Notes under the pieces: model-generated
Database searches by the model: none
Seen by the model: the letters and a program-made list of their open reading frames with translations, nothing else
Told to the model about the DNA's origin: nothing
Part shown: piece by piece, positions 9,855 to 20,918 of the stretch
How positions within the stretch are numbered: the first letter of the stretch is position 1
Layout of the letters: every line of letters starts with the position of its first letter
Translations under genes and position numbers: made by a program
Assembly (NCBI GenBank): GCA_024364735.1
Contig: JAGFNQ010001124.1
Location: 58,331-122,330 of the forward strand
Direction of reading: 5' to 3'
DNA from: Boesenbergia rotunda
Taxonomy: Eukaryota; Streptophyta; Magnoliopsida; Zingiberales; Zingiberaceae
Length of the DNA: 64,000 nucleotides

Positions 9855-11187
9855 AAAATTTGACAGCCCCGAAATACTAGATTAAATTTCTCACGAATTA
9901 TAGGACCATCAGATTTAAATGTGAATGAATGAAATGCTGGAAACCCTTTTACAATCAAAAGTATGAAAATGTAATATAGGGGCCACAGGTCGTATTTTTC
10001 TCAGGGACTAGTTGAAGGTTTGTTTGATTCGCGCTTGTATTTAGGTGTCATTTGTGAATTTTGGATTTCAAGTAAAATCTAGAATTTGGATTCAATTGGA
10101 AATAAAAATACAAGGTAAAGAACCACCACTCAATTAAGGGAGCTAAACATGGAGTTGGCACTAAAGAACTCAACGAATGATGGCTTTCATCAACCAATGC
10201 AAAATAGCCAGACTTGGAAAACAAATCTGAATTCGATTGTACGGTGCACTCAGATTGAATTAAACATCAAAAATTATTCATCAAAACCTAAACATTCACT
10301 TGACAATAAATGCAACAATTGAACACCCTTGGTACCAAAAGAGACAACTTGATGTGCCAAAAATTAAAACTAATTGCAGGAATTATTGCTGATCAAATCA
10401 GCTTGAAAGACACATCCATTAGAAAAGTTCCATGCGTAATTGAATGCAGGAAATCAGGGAATTCAGATACTCGGCACAGCGAACTGCAGAAACTGCAGTT
10501 TTCTTCAGAAACATTGCAGTCAACTTACAAAAACAAGCTGCAGTTCGCTGTGCCGAGTATCTGAATTCCCTGATTTCCTGCATTCAATTACGCATGGAAC
10601 TTTTCTAATGGATGTGTCTTTCAAGCTGATTTGATCAGCAATAATTCCTGCAATTAGTTTTAATTTTTGGCACATCAAGTTGTCTCTTTTGGTACCAAGG
10701 GTGTTCAATTGTTGCATTTATTGTCAAGTGAATGTTTAGGTTTTGATGAATAATTTTTGAAGTTTAATTCAATCTAAGTACACTGTACAATCGAATTCAG
10801 ATTTGTTTTCCAAGTCTGGCTATTTTGCATTGGTTGATGAAAGCCATCATTCGTTGAGTTCTTTAGTGCCAACTCCATGTTTAGCTCCCTTAATTGAGTG
10901 GTTGTTCTTTACCTTGTGTTTTTATTTCCAATTGAATCCAAATTCTAGATTTTACTTGAAACCCAAAATTCACAAACGACACCTAAATACAAGCGCGAAT
11001 CAAACAAACCTTCAACTAGTCCCTGAGAAAAATACGACCTGTGGCCCCTATATTACATTTTCATACTTTTGATTGTAAAAGGGTTTCCAGCATTTCATTC
11101 ATTCACATTTAAATCTGATGGTCCTATAATTCGTGACAAATTTAATCTAGTATTTCGGGGCTGTTAAATTTTTGGCGCCGTTGCCGG
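9840..11187. repeat. Long inverted repeat: two 650-bp arms with a 48-bp loop
   Basis: Left arm 9840-10489 and right arm 10538-11187 are reverse complements. Any left position p pairs with 21027-p, with no net gap across the whole arm. The differences I saw are mostly transitions (for example around 10240-10260). The right arm is the end of an LTR of the B/C family plus PBS in + orientation, and the left arm is the same piece inverted. An identical short peptide frame can be read from both strands, which is a side effect of the symmetry. A transcript through here would fold into a long double-stranded hairpin. Confidence 0.95.
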
Positions 11188-11190
11188 GGA
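11173..11190 (+). other. Element B second PBS (tRNA-Asp)
   Basis: TGGCGCCGTTGCCGGGGA is an 18-base match to the complement of the plant tRNA-Asp 3' end. It is the same primer site seen in Athila/Tat elements and, with one change, in element C (59670-59687). It directly precedes the element interior. Confidence 0.85.
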
Positions 11191-11279
11191 AGCAACTAGT
11201 TGATTTGTTTGATTTTTGCTTGTATACTTTTGGACATATCATGGGTTCTGTTTTATTGTGTTTTATTTTTGTATACGGT

Positions 11280-11310
11280 TGCTGCCATTTTTTCTTGTTT
11301 GTTTTGTGAC
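11280..11310 (+). promoter_or_regulatory. Putative 3' splice site upstream of the B reading frame
   Basis: A pyrimidine-rich run ends in TTTTGTGACAG, 17 bases before the ATG at 11328. The same context (CATTTTT-CTTGTTTG then TTGTGACAG, then ATG) is kept in element C at the equivalent place. This suggests a spliced leader between PBS and ORF. A matching 5' splice site was not identified. Confidence 0.4.
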
Positions 11311-11327
11311 AGGACTGCCAGTTCAGA

Positions 11328-13622
11328 ATGTTTCCATCTACTTACTAACAGCCGTGTCAACAATTCCAACAAAATCAGCAACCAAATCAAGATTTCCAAC
11401 ATTCCTGTGCAAATTTTCAACAATCAAACCAGTTTTTTCAACCTGATTGTCAGCCAAGTCAGCCCTTCCAATTTCAGCAGCCAAGTCAACCAAATTTCCA
11501 ACAATTTCAGGAAGGGCAGCCACAATTTCAGAGTTTCGATCAACAAATTCAGCAATTTCAGCTACCATCAACAATTTCAGCCACCACAATCATTTCAACC
11601 ACAATTCCAACAATTTCAGCCGGATTTTCAGCCAATTCAACCAATTTTCCAGAATTTTCAGAATGGGCAGCCACAATTCCAGAATTTTCAGCCCCACTTT
11701 CAGCAATTTCAGCCTAACTTTCAGCCACCTTATCAACAAGATCAATCATTATTTCAAGGAATTCAGTAAGGGTGTTCAAATAATCAGAATTTTCAGCAAC
11801 CACCCTTTCCTCAAGTTCAACCAAACCAAGGATTTTAGCATTTTAACCAAGATTTCTAGCAGCCTTTTCAGCAAGGAAATAATCAATTTCAGCCTCAACC
11901 TCAGCCATGGCAGCAAGAATTTCAACCTATACAGAATTTTCAACAACCTTTTCAATATTCACAGCCATGCGATCCAAATTTTCAGTTTCAAAACCAGAAT
12001 TTCCAGCCCCTCCCATTTCAGCAGTTTAATCAAGGAGGCTTTGAGGACCCTGATTGGGATGAGGCTCTACACCAAAGGATGATAGAGATGTGTCAACAAA
12101 TGTTACAACAACAACAAGCTTGGCAACAACAAGTTCTACAACAACAACAACAACAAGAGCAAATTAATCAACAACAATTACAACGCCTTGCAAAATTGGT
12201 TGATCAATGGAATGAAATACAAGCTCAAAGATTAGAACAATCAGATGATTCTATAGGTGCAGGGGATTGCACAGAGCCCCAGGGACCACCTATATTGATT
12301 GATGCATCAGAAAATTCAGAGGATAGGATTGAGAGTGTAGGGGATTGCACTGAGCCCCAAGAATCACCCATTCCTACTGATTTAGAGGCCTGGGAGGAGA
12401 TGGATAGTAGAGCTTGTAACAGTCTTGACTTCGACTCTGAAACTTTTCAGGACCCTTCTAAAATTTTATTTTGTAAGAATATTGCTATTGATGGTCCTAA
12501 TTTTTCTAATTTGGTTGATACAGGAATGGTTGAGGAAGATGATTCCATAGGTGTAGGGGATTGCACTAAACCCCAGGGACCACCACAATTACCAGAAAGT
12601 GTTGGGACTTGCTTGGTGGAAGCAAGAACCCAAGGATCACCTGTTTTAGATGAGTGTCCACCAGAACCTGAACCTGAAGTGGAGCAATTATTTGACCAAG
12701 AGGAGGCATGGACATATCTATCATTATGGGACCTCCAGGTATTTTTCAGCACGATCAGGTAAATTCTCCTCCTAAATTTTTTGAAAATTGCATAGAGGTA
12801 CCTCAAACTGATCTTATTGTTTGTGATATACTTAGGGATACATCTCTTGTAGAATTTAATTGTGAAAAATCCCTAGAGGTACCTAGTGTAGAATTTGCTG
12901 AAAATGAAGCATGTGGTGTTACATTAGATGTAAATGCTGAGTGTGAAAAATTTCTAGAAGAGCCTGAAATTGATATTGATTTTTGTGATGAGTCTCTTGA
13001 TATATCTTATGCTGGAAATAATTGTGAAAAATTCATTGAGGCACCTCAAATTGATTTTATTGGCTGTGATACATTGCTTGATTCATCCTTTGTAGAAAAT
13101 AATTGTGATATTTTTATTGAAGTGCCAAAAATTGATTTCATTATCTGTGATGAGTTCATGGATGAGACAGAAAAATTTGATTTAATTGGACATGATGCAG
13201 ATTTGGATTCATTTTATGCAGAGACTGATATTATTTTATTTCTTTCTGACCCTGCACGCTTGAGAGAGGTATTACATTGTTTTGCAGGGTCCAGAAGACT
13301 TCAGGAGTGGGTGCTCCAACTGAACAGACTTCAACCTCCTGGAAGGACTTCTAGAAGGCATGAAGAAGGAGGAGATGATTTTACTTTAATCCATAGCCCT
13401 CCATTCCTTCAATGGATTTTGAACCTAAATCGCCTTCGGCCACCGGAGATATTTTTTGAAAAGTTCAAGTGTGGGGGAGTCCTAATTCTCCCAGCCACCC
13501 AGACACCTCCACTACCAAGATGGAGGCTACTGCTTGATAGACTCCGTCCACCTGAAATAAAGGGGAGATTGTTCTTTCTTGAATTTTCCTTCATTTTTAT
13601 GACTTTTAGAATTTTCTTTTAA
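11328..13622 (+). pseudogene. Element B long ORF: Q/F-rich protein with acidic Cys repeats and LRPPE repeats (unknown function)
   Basis: I do not recognise this protein. One reading path from ATG 11328 to 13622 (about 760 codons) is broken by frameshifts near 11565 and 12706 and by several stops at glutamine codons. In order it has: a low-complexity Gln/Phe/Pro/Asn region (about 11330-12060), unit F-Q-Q-F-Q-P, prion-like in composition; a polyQ helix-like segment (12079-12260); three copies of G-D-C-T-[EK]-P-Q; about five acidic repeats of 25-28 residues of the form N-C-E-K-F-I-E-A-P-x-I-D-F-I-x-C-D (12780-13200); and three repeats W-x-L-x-L-[ND]-R-L-[RQ]-P-P (13303-13560). Element C encodes the same architecture. 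It is possibly a highly diverged gag-like or accessory protein; there is no zinc knuckle, protease or RT. Confidence 0.8.
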
Positions 13623-16600
13623 ATTGAGTCCTTGCTAATAAATGCATGAGTAGAGTAGAATGCATAGGAGTCATTGTAAATACCTTGTTATTTCTTTTCG
13701 CACTTTTTCTTTCATGACTAGGAATAAAAGTATCCCTCTAGGTTATCCCATAGCATTTTAGAGTCTTTTGGAAAATAAATTAAATTTGGTTGTCAAAACT
13801 TAGGGTTTAAGTTCATGGATGAAATCTTGGATACTTGAGTACGATTTTGCTTTAGACTCTTAATTGAGGATTTGAGATGGATTATTTTTACCTAGTGAGA
13901 TTAGCCTTATTTTGTGATACACATATGTTATTGTATTCAAGAACTTGCTTAGGTTCTTTCAAAATCATATTTCAATGGTTGGATCACATCTATAGGGACT
14001 AATCATTTTATTTACCTTTCCACATCAATTTGTCTATTCTATTCTAGTTGTCTTTCCTTATTCCTAATCTTAACCCCGATTTTTCTATGGATTTGCTTGC
14101 TTGGGATGTTTCTTGATGCTATTTTGCCCGAGACGGACAAAGATTTAAGTGTGGGGGAGTGATTAGTGATTTGGAAGCAATTTTTATCAAGGATGCAATT
14201 CATATCAAAAAGAATTTTTTTTTTTGCCAAGTTGAAGCCAAAAGGTGCCAAGTGAGTGAGTTTGGTGCCTAAAATGAGCAAGAGAGATGGAAGCAAGTGG
14301 AGCATCTAGATTCCTTAACATATTTTGAAGATCCAAGTGGCATGGTGTGACAATAAAAAAATTTTTCTGCAAAGAGAAGCAATGGCACGCAAAAGCAAAA
14401 GTTTGTGCCAAAATGAAGTTATCTTGGGTCGAAATTGGCTTGGATGAAGAATTGAGAAGTTGGAATCATGGAAATCAAAATGTTGTGTTTGAATCTGAAT
14501 TGAGGACTGTAAAATCGGAATTGAAGCTGAACAGCAGCTTAACATAAGCTGAAAAATCTGAATTTGAAGCAGCTGAACATAATTTGAATTAAGATTGTGA
14601 GAAAGTGAGCAAGGCTGAGAAAATCAAAAGATTGCAGAATTCTGGAGATCAGAAAATCCAAGTAGAAGCTGCTGATCAGGAACACAATTAGGAATGCTGA
14701 CCAAAAGCTGGAAAAATCTGGAGCTGAAAAAGAAATCTGAACTGCAGCTAAAAACAAGCTGCTGTAATCTGCCGAGTGCTGAATTTTAGGGCTGATGAAT
14801 GAAGAATACAAGCTGCCATGAGCCAAGTTTCGGATAAGATTATTTATCTGCAGTGGTTCCAAAAGTAGTAGCTTAATGGTCGGATTCTCAGATTAAAACA
14901 GAAAAATTGCAGCTGGGAAAAGAAAAACAAAAATCTGATCCAATGCAGTTTGTGTCAAGACAAGGCTGAATTTTTCGGTTTCAAGGATGTGAATCAGGGA
15001 ACAAGTTCGGAATTGCATTAAAGAGTGTTGAGAACACCAAATGCTGACCAAATCTGGAAGAATTCGGATGATAGAAGCTGCTGAAAAGAATGGAAAGACT
15101 TATGAGCAGAAATCAATTTCAAATGGAACCCTTGACTTCTCCACTACTATTTGAAGCAAGTGCTCTTGATGTTAATTGCTGGAGAAATCAGCGACTTGAA
15201 AAGCTGCTACCTGGGATGCTAAACTTGAAACAGGAGGAAATTCTGAGCTGCCGAAAGGATATAAGAAGTTGGAAAAATCAGTCAAGTGCTATTGTAGGAA
15301 TTGTATGCAGTGCAGAAATTGAAGTGAAGATGGATTGAGTTGGAATTAATGAGGCTGCTGCAAAGAAAGCTGAAAAGGACTCAGAACAAACACCACTCGA
15401 AGCCCAAGAGGTTTTGGAGAGCAGCAAGTTGATACTTAAGCTAAAAATTCAGTTATGAAAGGAGGAAAACCAATAGAAATGCTATCAAGACAACCTTGTA
15501 CCAACTTGCAACCTAATCGAGTTTTTGAAGCTATAAATTAAGGCAGTAGGTATAGGAATGTATCTGAAATTGTTAGGCACATCCACTGCTGATTAAAGGA
15601 GAAAGAAATGTGGTGGTTTGGATTTTTCAGAGGAAAGAATCAGAAAAAAAAAATCAGTGTAGTGGCACAACCTCAAGTGGAGCATTTGATTTTCCCATTA
15701 CTATGTGATGTATTTGTTTTGAAATCAGAGTTTTTCAATGAAGATGCCGTGGAGCTGATATTGAAACACAGAAGAAAGGATAAAAGAAAGAAAAAAATTT
15801 CAGAAAAGAAGAAAGAAAAGAGAAAGAACACAAAAGGGGCACACAAAGGAGTTTTGACTTCATGAATTTAGTGGAATGCTTCTCATCCGAATTACATCTT
15901 TGTTCCACTACCTTTTTGACTCCACTAGAGGAAAAGAAAGCAGAAAATGAATTCAGTAGCTGACCAAGAGAAAGAGAAAAGAAAAGGAAGAAATTGGCAC
16001 GCAAATGGCAAACTTGGCACAAGGAAATCAAGGAAGGATTTTTTATCCAAATTAAAGGAATTTATTCAAGTTCAATCTTTCACACTTCAGAGATTATTAG
16101 AGGATTGCTAAGAGAGGAAGAAGCACATTGGAAACATCCTTGAGCTCTCAAGTCTTCTACTTTACCCATTTTTCCATTTCCTTGAATTTTTACTCCATTT
16201 CTTATCATTTTTCTACTTTACCCATTTTTCCATTTCCTTGAATTTTTACTCCATTTCTTATCATTTTCTATGTCTTTGATTTGTTTTTATAGTTGTTGAT
16301 CCTATTCATGATTAATGGTGGAGATTAGATAATAAGCAAGCCTATGGTAGTGCAAGAAGCATGTGTGTTTGAGTGAGCTCCACTTCCATCATCAACTTAG
16401 AACTTAAGGAGAGAGCCACCAAAATTTTCCTTGAAAGGCTAGTGACTTAAATTCATCTCAATGACTCATGATAGATGAAAAGGCCAAGTTGTTGATTTAA
16501 GGACAAGATACTAATCCATAGAGCTTAGATTTATGAGAATTGACAACCTTAGGTAATTTCTTTTCATTTGCTTCTAATTATGCTTAAGAAAACCTAAGGG

Positions 16601-16634
16601 ATACATATTTAGTTGTTTCGCGAGACGCTCAAGG
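13623..16634 (+). other. Element B 3' non-coding spacer
   Basis: No credible gene. The first part (13623-14145) is AT-rich and ends in a PPT-like motif at 14145-14158. From 14160 to about 16120 the + strand is purine-rich, with repeated GCTGAA and AAATCTG words; short frames on either strand are by-products. The same spacer is recognisable in element C (54804-57038). A 55-bp tandem duplication lies at about 16155-16267. Confidence 0.75.
16155..16267. repeat. 55-bp tandem duplication in B spacer
   Basis: The unit starting CTACTTTACCCATTTTTCC occurs at 16157 and again at 16212 with almost no change. It is probably a recent slippage or unequal-exchange event; element C shows only one corresponding region. 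Confidence 0.8.
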
Positions 16635-16636
16635 TT

Positions 16637-16650
16637 AAGTGTGGGGGAGT
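16637..16650 (+). other. Element B polypurine tract
   Basis: AAGTGTGGGGGAGT lies directly before the TGATAAGCACC start of the 3' LTR, the position required for plus-strand priming. Two further copies of the motif occur inside the element at about 13468 and 14146. Confidence 0.85.
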
Positions 16651-18783
16651 TGATAAGCACCATTTTATTGATTATTTTAATTGCTAAAATCCATGTTTGA
16701 CCCATGTTTTTATTGCTTAATTATGATTTTACCCTAGGTTTTGGAACTTTATCTTATTTTGGACTTAATTGCAAAATTACACAATTTTTGGATTATTTGG
16801 CCACTAATTTTCTGATATATTTTTGTAGGCATGAAAGGATCCTGGACCTAGGGCATACTGGGTCAAACTTGAGTCGGATGTGAACCGGATCGAATTATCA
16901 AGCCTACGATTAATCCGGGCCGTCCGATTCAAGAGTGGCTAGATCTGAGCCATCCGGGACGATCTGAAGCAATCCGAGCTAGGGTTAGGGTTGATCAAGC
17001 TCTATGATCAAGATCTGAAGGTTTCATCCAAATCAGAGCTAAATCAACCGTTGGATCAAGCTTGGAGGGCTCTAGATCATCCATTCAAAGATTAGCTTGA
17101 TCTGGACCATCCGTTGCAAATCTGGAGGATCTGAGCTACCACAAGGCAGATCCTGACCCCAGATCATCATCATCAAAGTTTGGCTCCAATCAGAGCAAGA
17201 TCAGCCGTTGGATCTCCTCCAATCAATCTGACCCGTCCAATTCTAATTACTTAAGGAAATTTTTGCAGCAGCTTTCCTGGTCGCGTTTCCTCGCCGTCTT
17301 CTTCGTTCTTCGTTTGTTCTTCATGTTCTAGCTTAATTCTTCAATCCAAGGGGCGCGACCACCTCCATTCTTCATCAGATCAAGTCTAGGTCACTAGGGA
17401 GAGTAGTTTGTGGAGTTTTCAGCTCGGAATTGGGCAAGAGCAGGGTTGTTTGAGGGTTTCGGCAGCTTTGCACTTGAAGGATTCGATTTCGGTTTTGTCA
17501 GATTCTACATCAGTCCAAGCCATCTGGAGGGGTTCTCGGACAAGCTTGGATCATTCCCGCACCTTCGTTTCAATCAGACAAGGCTGAGTTGAAGAATTCG
17601 AATGGGTTTTCCTTCTTGAACAGTTTTAAGCTGATTTCGACCACCGATTCAGTTCCTCAGTGAATTGCTGAGCCTAGGGGTTCGAAGCCAACCCTTGCGT
17701 GACGAACAAGGAGACCTTGAGCTAATGGAACGATTGAGGTTTAGATTTCTTAGTTAAATTTGTTTGTTTAGCTGTAATTTCAATTACTGCTGTAGTTCTT
17801 ACTGTTTTCGAATTTCAGATTGGTTTAATGAAATTGTTTGCTTAAATTAGGTTTGGTTTCTGCTGGTTTGATAGTTAGGGAATGTGTTTAGTGGATAATT
17901 GTTTTTAATCTCAGTTTGCTTTAGGTTTCCAGCTTGCGTATCAGTCCCATTTCAGCCCTGTTTTCTGCAATTGCGTATCAGCCAGTTTTTAGCGTATCAG
18001 TAGCCTTGTAGTTAATTCATTATACTTTTCATTCTTGAAGTTAAACGAAGACTTTAGTGTGCTATTGTATTTTAGTTCAGCTTGTGTTTAGTTTGGTTTA
18101 TTCAGAATGTCGATTTCATTTCTTCATTTGCAGTTTTCAGTTCTGCGCAACTTTATGTCTGAAACTCATATTTGATTTCTGCATATCCAGCTCTCAACTC
18201 CTTTCTTTGTATTAAATAACAACTCAATTTGGAGCTGTACCAAGTTAAACTCAACTCTTAGTGAACTTTCACACTTGATGTTAGTGATTTTTATGTCCAG
18301 TTTATCCCTGCAAAAGTCAGCTAAATTTCTGCATGCCAGTTTCCATTTCTGCAAACTGTTTCGATTATATCCTCTGAAGTTTGTATCAAGTAACTGAATG
18401 TTGTATCATAGTTAGTAGTTCCTTGGATCTTTGTTGAAGTAAATTCATGCATCAATCTCAGTTTGGTTATATGTTCTGCAATTGATACGAATCTGCAATT
18501 CTGTCTTCAAGTTTCTGAAAATCTGCAGTCCATTTCTACATCTGTTTTGATTGAGAATTCTGCATTTGCCATGTGACGACCCACCTTTTATTACTAAGCT
18601 TTAAGTTACTACTACTTGACTTCCCTTAACTTGTTTTATTTTTTTTTTCCTTCTCTTTTTTTTTTCAAAAAAAAACAAAACAACTTTCGTTTTATTTGCT
18701 TTGTCAGGATTTGACCCCTAGACCTCTTAGTTGTAACACTAAAGCACTAACCAGCTACTCTACACAACTTCTCTTTAATGGTA

Positions 18784-18935
18784 CCAGTCGACTGCCATAT
18801 AGCCAGTCGACTGGTATCGGCCACAGCAAGTTTCTGGGCGCGGCACCAGTCGACTGGCCTCTTGGCAGTCAACAAGTGCATCGAACATAAGCTACTGTTC
18901 GATAGGGCAGTCGACTGGTTCTGAACCAGTCGACT
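18784..18935. repeat. Cluster of CCAGTCGACTGG palindromes in E LTR
   Basis: At least five copies of CAGTCGACTG (some with flanking C/G making a 12-bp perfect palindrome) plus a degenerate CAGTCAAC copy occur within 150 bp. The cluster is kept in the other LTR (25562-25715). It is possibly a dimeric protein-binding site array; function unknown. Confidence 0.85.
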
Positions 18936-19886
18936 GGCACGCCTGAAATCCTGCATTTCAGACCTGAAAACTTGTTTCAAAAGTCCACAATTCACATACC
19001 TCCAATGTATACAAAGACATAACTCCATTTCTATACTCTATACTAGTTTTATAAACATTTTAGCAACTCAAAACGAATCCATTAACTTGAAATTAAGAAC
19101 TTTGCGAGATTAAACAAAACTATCAAAATATAAGCAAAACACTCTAGAGTTTGTACCAAACTTAACCTCTATGCGTAGTTTAAACAAGGTCATTCATTCT
19201 ACCACTTCAAAATACCAAAATACATGTTCTACAAGACTTAACCCAAAGATCTCTTCCACGGTTCCGCCGCCACTGAACATCAATGCAAGTCCCTTCGCCT
19301 CCTTAACATATGCATTTTCTTTACCTTTATCTGCAATAGAAGGAAAATGCAACTAATAAGCGAATTGCTTAGTAAGTAAATCCTAACTCACAAATCCAAC
19401 GATAAAGGATAAACATGCTCTTTTCAAGTAATGCTTGCTTCAAAACACATGCACTTGGAAATAATTACACATGAGAACTTTCATACACTTATCATGCTCA
19501 ATCATGCTTAAAAACATTTACTACCATCAAAACACTTGCAAACTTAACATGCTCATGATTTCTTTTGCAAACTTACTAATGATACATTTCCACACTTTCA
19601 AACACTAACTTCTTTGCTCTTTTTCTTTAACATGCTTGTAACATAACCATGTTATCATACACAACAAAACATACACTTACGTAAATTGAAACACTTACAT
19701 ATACTTATATACTTCAAAATAATAATCAACTTTCTCAGGCCTTGACAATGTACCTGGTATCAGTGTACCAATGCGCGCATCCCTAATAGGTTTCGGGGTA
19801 GCTAGCCACCGCACCCTATTAGCTTCTTTCTAACTTTCTGTGGGCCTCTCTTTTGCCCGGTACATGTCCTTTTACAAAAGTAAAAT

Positions 19887-20167
19887 ACTTTCTTACTCAT
19901 AATGCTTGTATTTATCAAGCTAACTTTCTTTTTCATAAACTTTGCACTATAAACCTTTACCTTTTCTTACTTGAAACTTTCATCGAGCACCTTGCGTGCC
20001 CTTAACCCCAAAACTCATTTTTGGGACTTTCTTACTCATAATGCCTGTATTTATCAAGCTAACTTTCTTTTTCATAAATCTTACACTATAAACCTTTACC
20101 TTTTCTTACTTGGAACTTTCATCGAGCACCTTGCGTGCCCTTAATCCCAAAACTCCTTTTTGGGACT
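19887..20167. repeat. 139-bp tandem duplication in E LTR
   Basis: The unit starting CTTACTCATAATGC occurs at 19892 and 20031 with a few differences (for example CTTGAAAC versus CTTGGAAC). It is present in both LTRs, so it predates this insertion. Confidence 0.85.
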
Positions 20168-20883
20168 TTTCAAGAACTTACTCTTGTCATACTTAGGTCA
20201 CATACATAAAAACATACTCCAATTCATATTCTATGATAAAACATGTATTCTTTATGAACTTAAAACACACAAATAAGAAAACCATAATCTTAAAGCATGC
20301 ATTTAGATCACAAACATGGTTCCACAATGGGAAATAAATGGCGAAACAACTTCTATTGCAGGTGAGTGATTTACTTACTCTTTTCTTGAAGAAAACTCAC
20401 TAAGTATCTCGAAATTCCTAGTGTAGGGCTCTTTTCCTCTTCCTTTGCAAGAAATCTCCACTCCTTAGCCCTAGGGAAGAAGCCCTAGGCTCTCCACTCA
20501 AGAGGAGGAAGAAGGAGGAAGAAAACCCCTTGTTTTCTCCCTGTTTTCGCAGCTCCCAACCCCTGCTCACGCGGCCTCCCGAAACCCTAAAAGGGGTCTT
20601 AACACAACTTAAGTGGGAGTTTGAATACCTCTTAATGAAACGGCCTAACTACCCTATAACATTATTTCTCTCCAGTTTTTTCTATGCTTGATACCCTAGC
20701 CCAGCTGGTTTCTTGGATTTGCTTAAGTGTTGGCTTGCCTTGTGGTCGCGGGATCGATCCCCACCCGACCCCTTTTAATTTTTTTTTCTAATTTCATTCC
20801 GAAAAAATGCTATAATATTCCGAAAAATGCTAGAAAAATTCCTAAAAATCCCTAATAATACCAGGAAATTATTGGGTGTTACA

Positions 20884-20896
20884 ATCCTCCCTACCT
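20884..20896 (-). other. Element E polypurine tract
   Basis: On the minus strand GGTAGGGAGGATT lies directly before the TGTAACACCC start of the 3' LTR. Confidence 0.7.
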
Positions 20897-20918
20897 TATA
20901 AAAAGTTCGTCCTCGAAC

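Larger units (their letters stand above)
18572..20883 (-). repeat. Element E 3' LTR (in element orientation)
   Basis: It matches 25356-27664 almost exactly, differing in homopolymer lengths and a few substitutions. It contains a cluster of AGTCGACTGG palindromes (about 18784-18935) and a 139-bp tandem duplication (about 19887-20167). Short frames here (for example 18696-18890 and 18747-19028) recur in the other LTR and are not genes. Confidence 0.93.

Noticed and set aside
10310..10717. The same short peptide readable on both strands (10310-10564 + and 10520-10717 -)
   Set aside because: It is produced by the symmetry of the inverted repeat; the frame is short, inside LTR sequence, and has no counterpart kept open in B's other LTR or in C.
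11447..12082. 211-codon Ser/Asn/Phe-rich frame overlapping the B ORF
   Set aside because: Out-of-frame reading of the CAA/CAG/TTT repeats; the Gln frame continues on both sides, agrees with C and leads into the conserved C-terminal part.
18747..19028. 93-codon minus-strand frame, repeated at 25528-25809
   Set aside because: It is located in the two E LTRs and spans the palindrome cluster; duplication of LTRs explains its presence.
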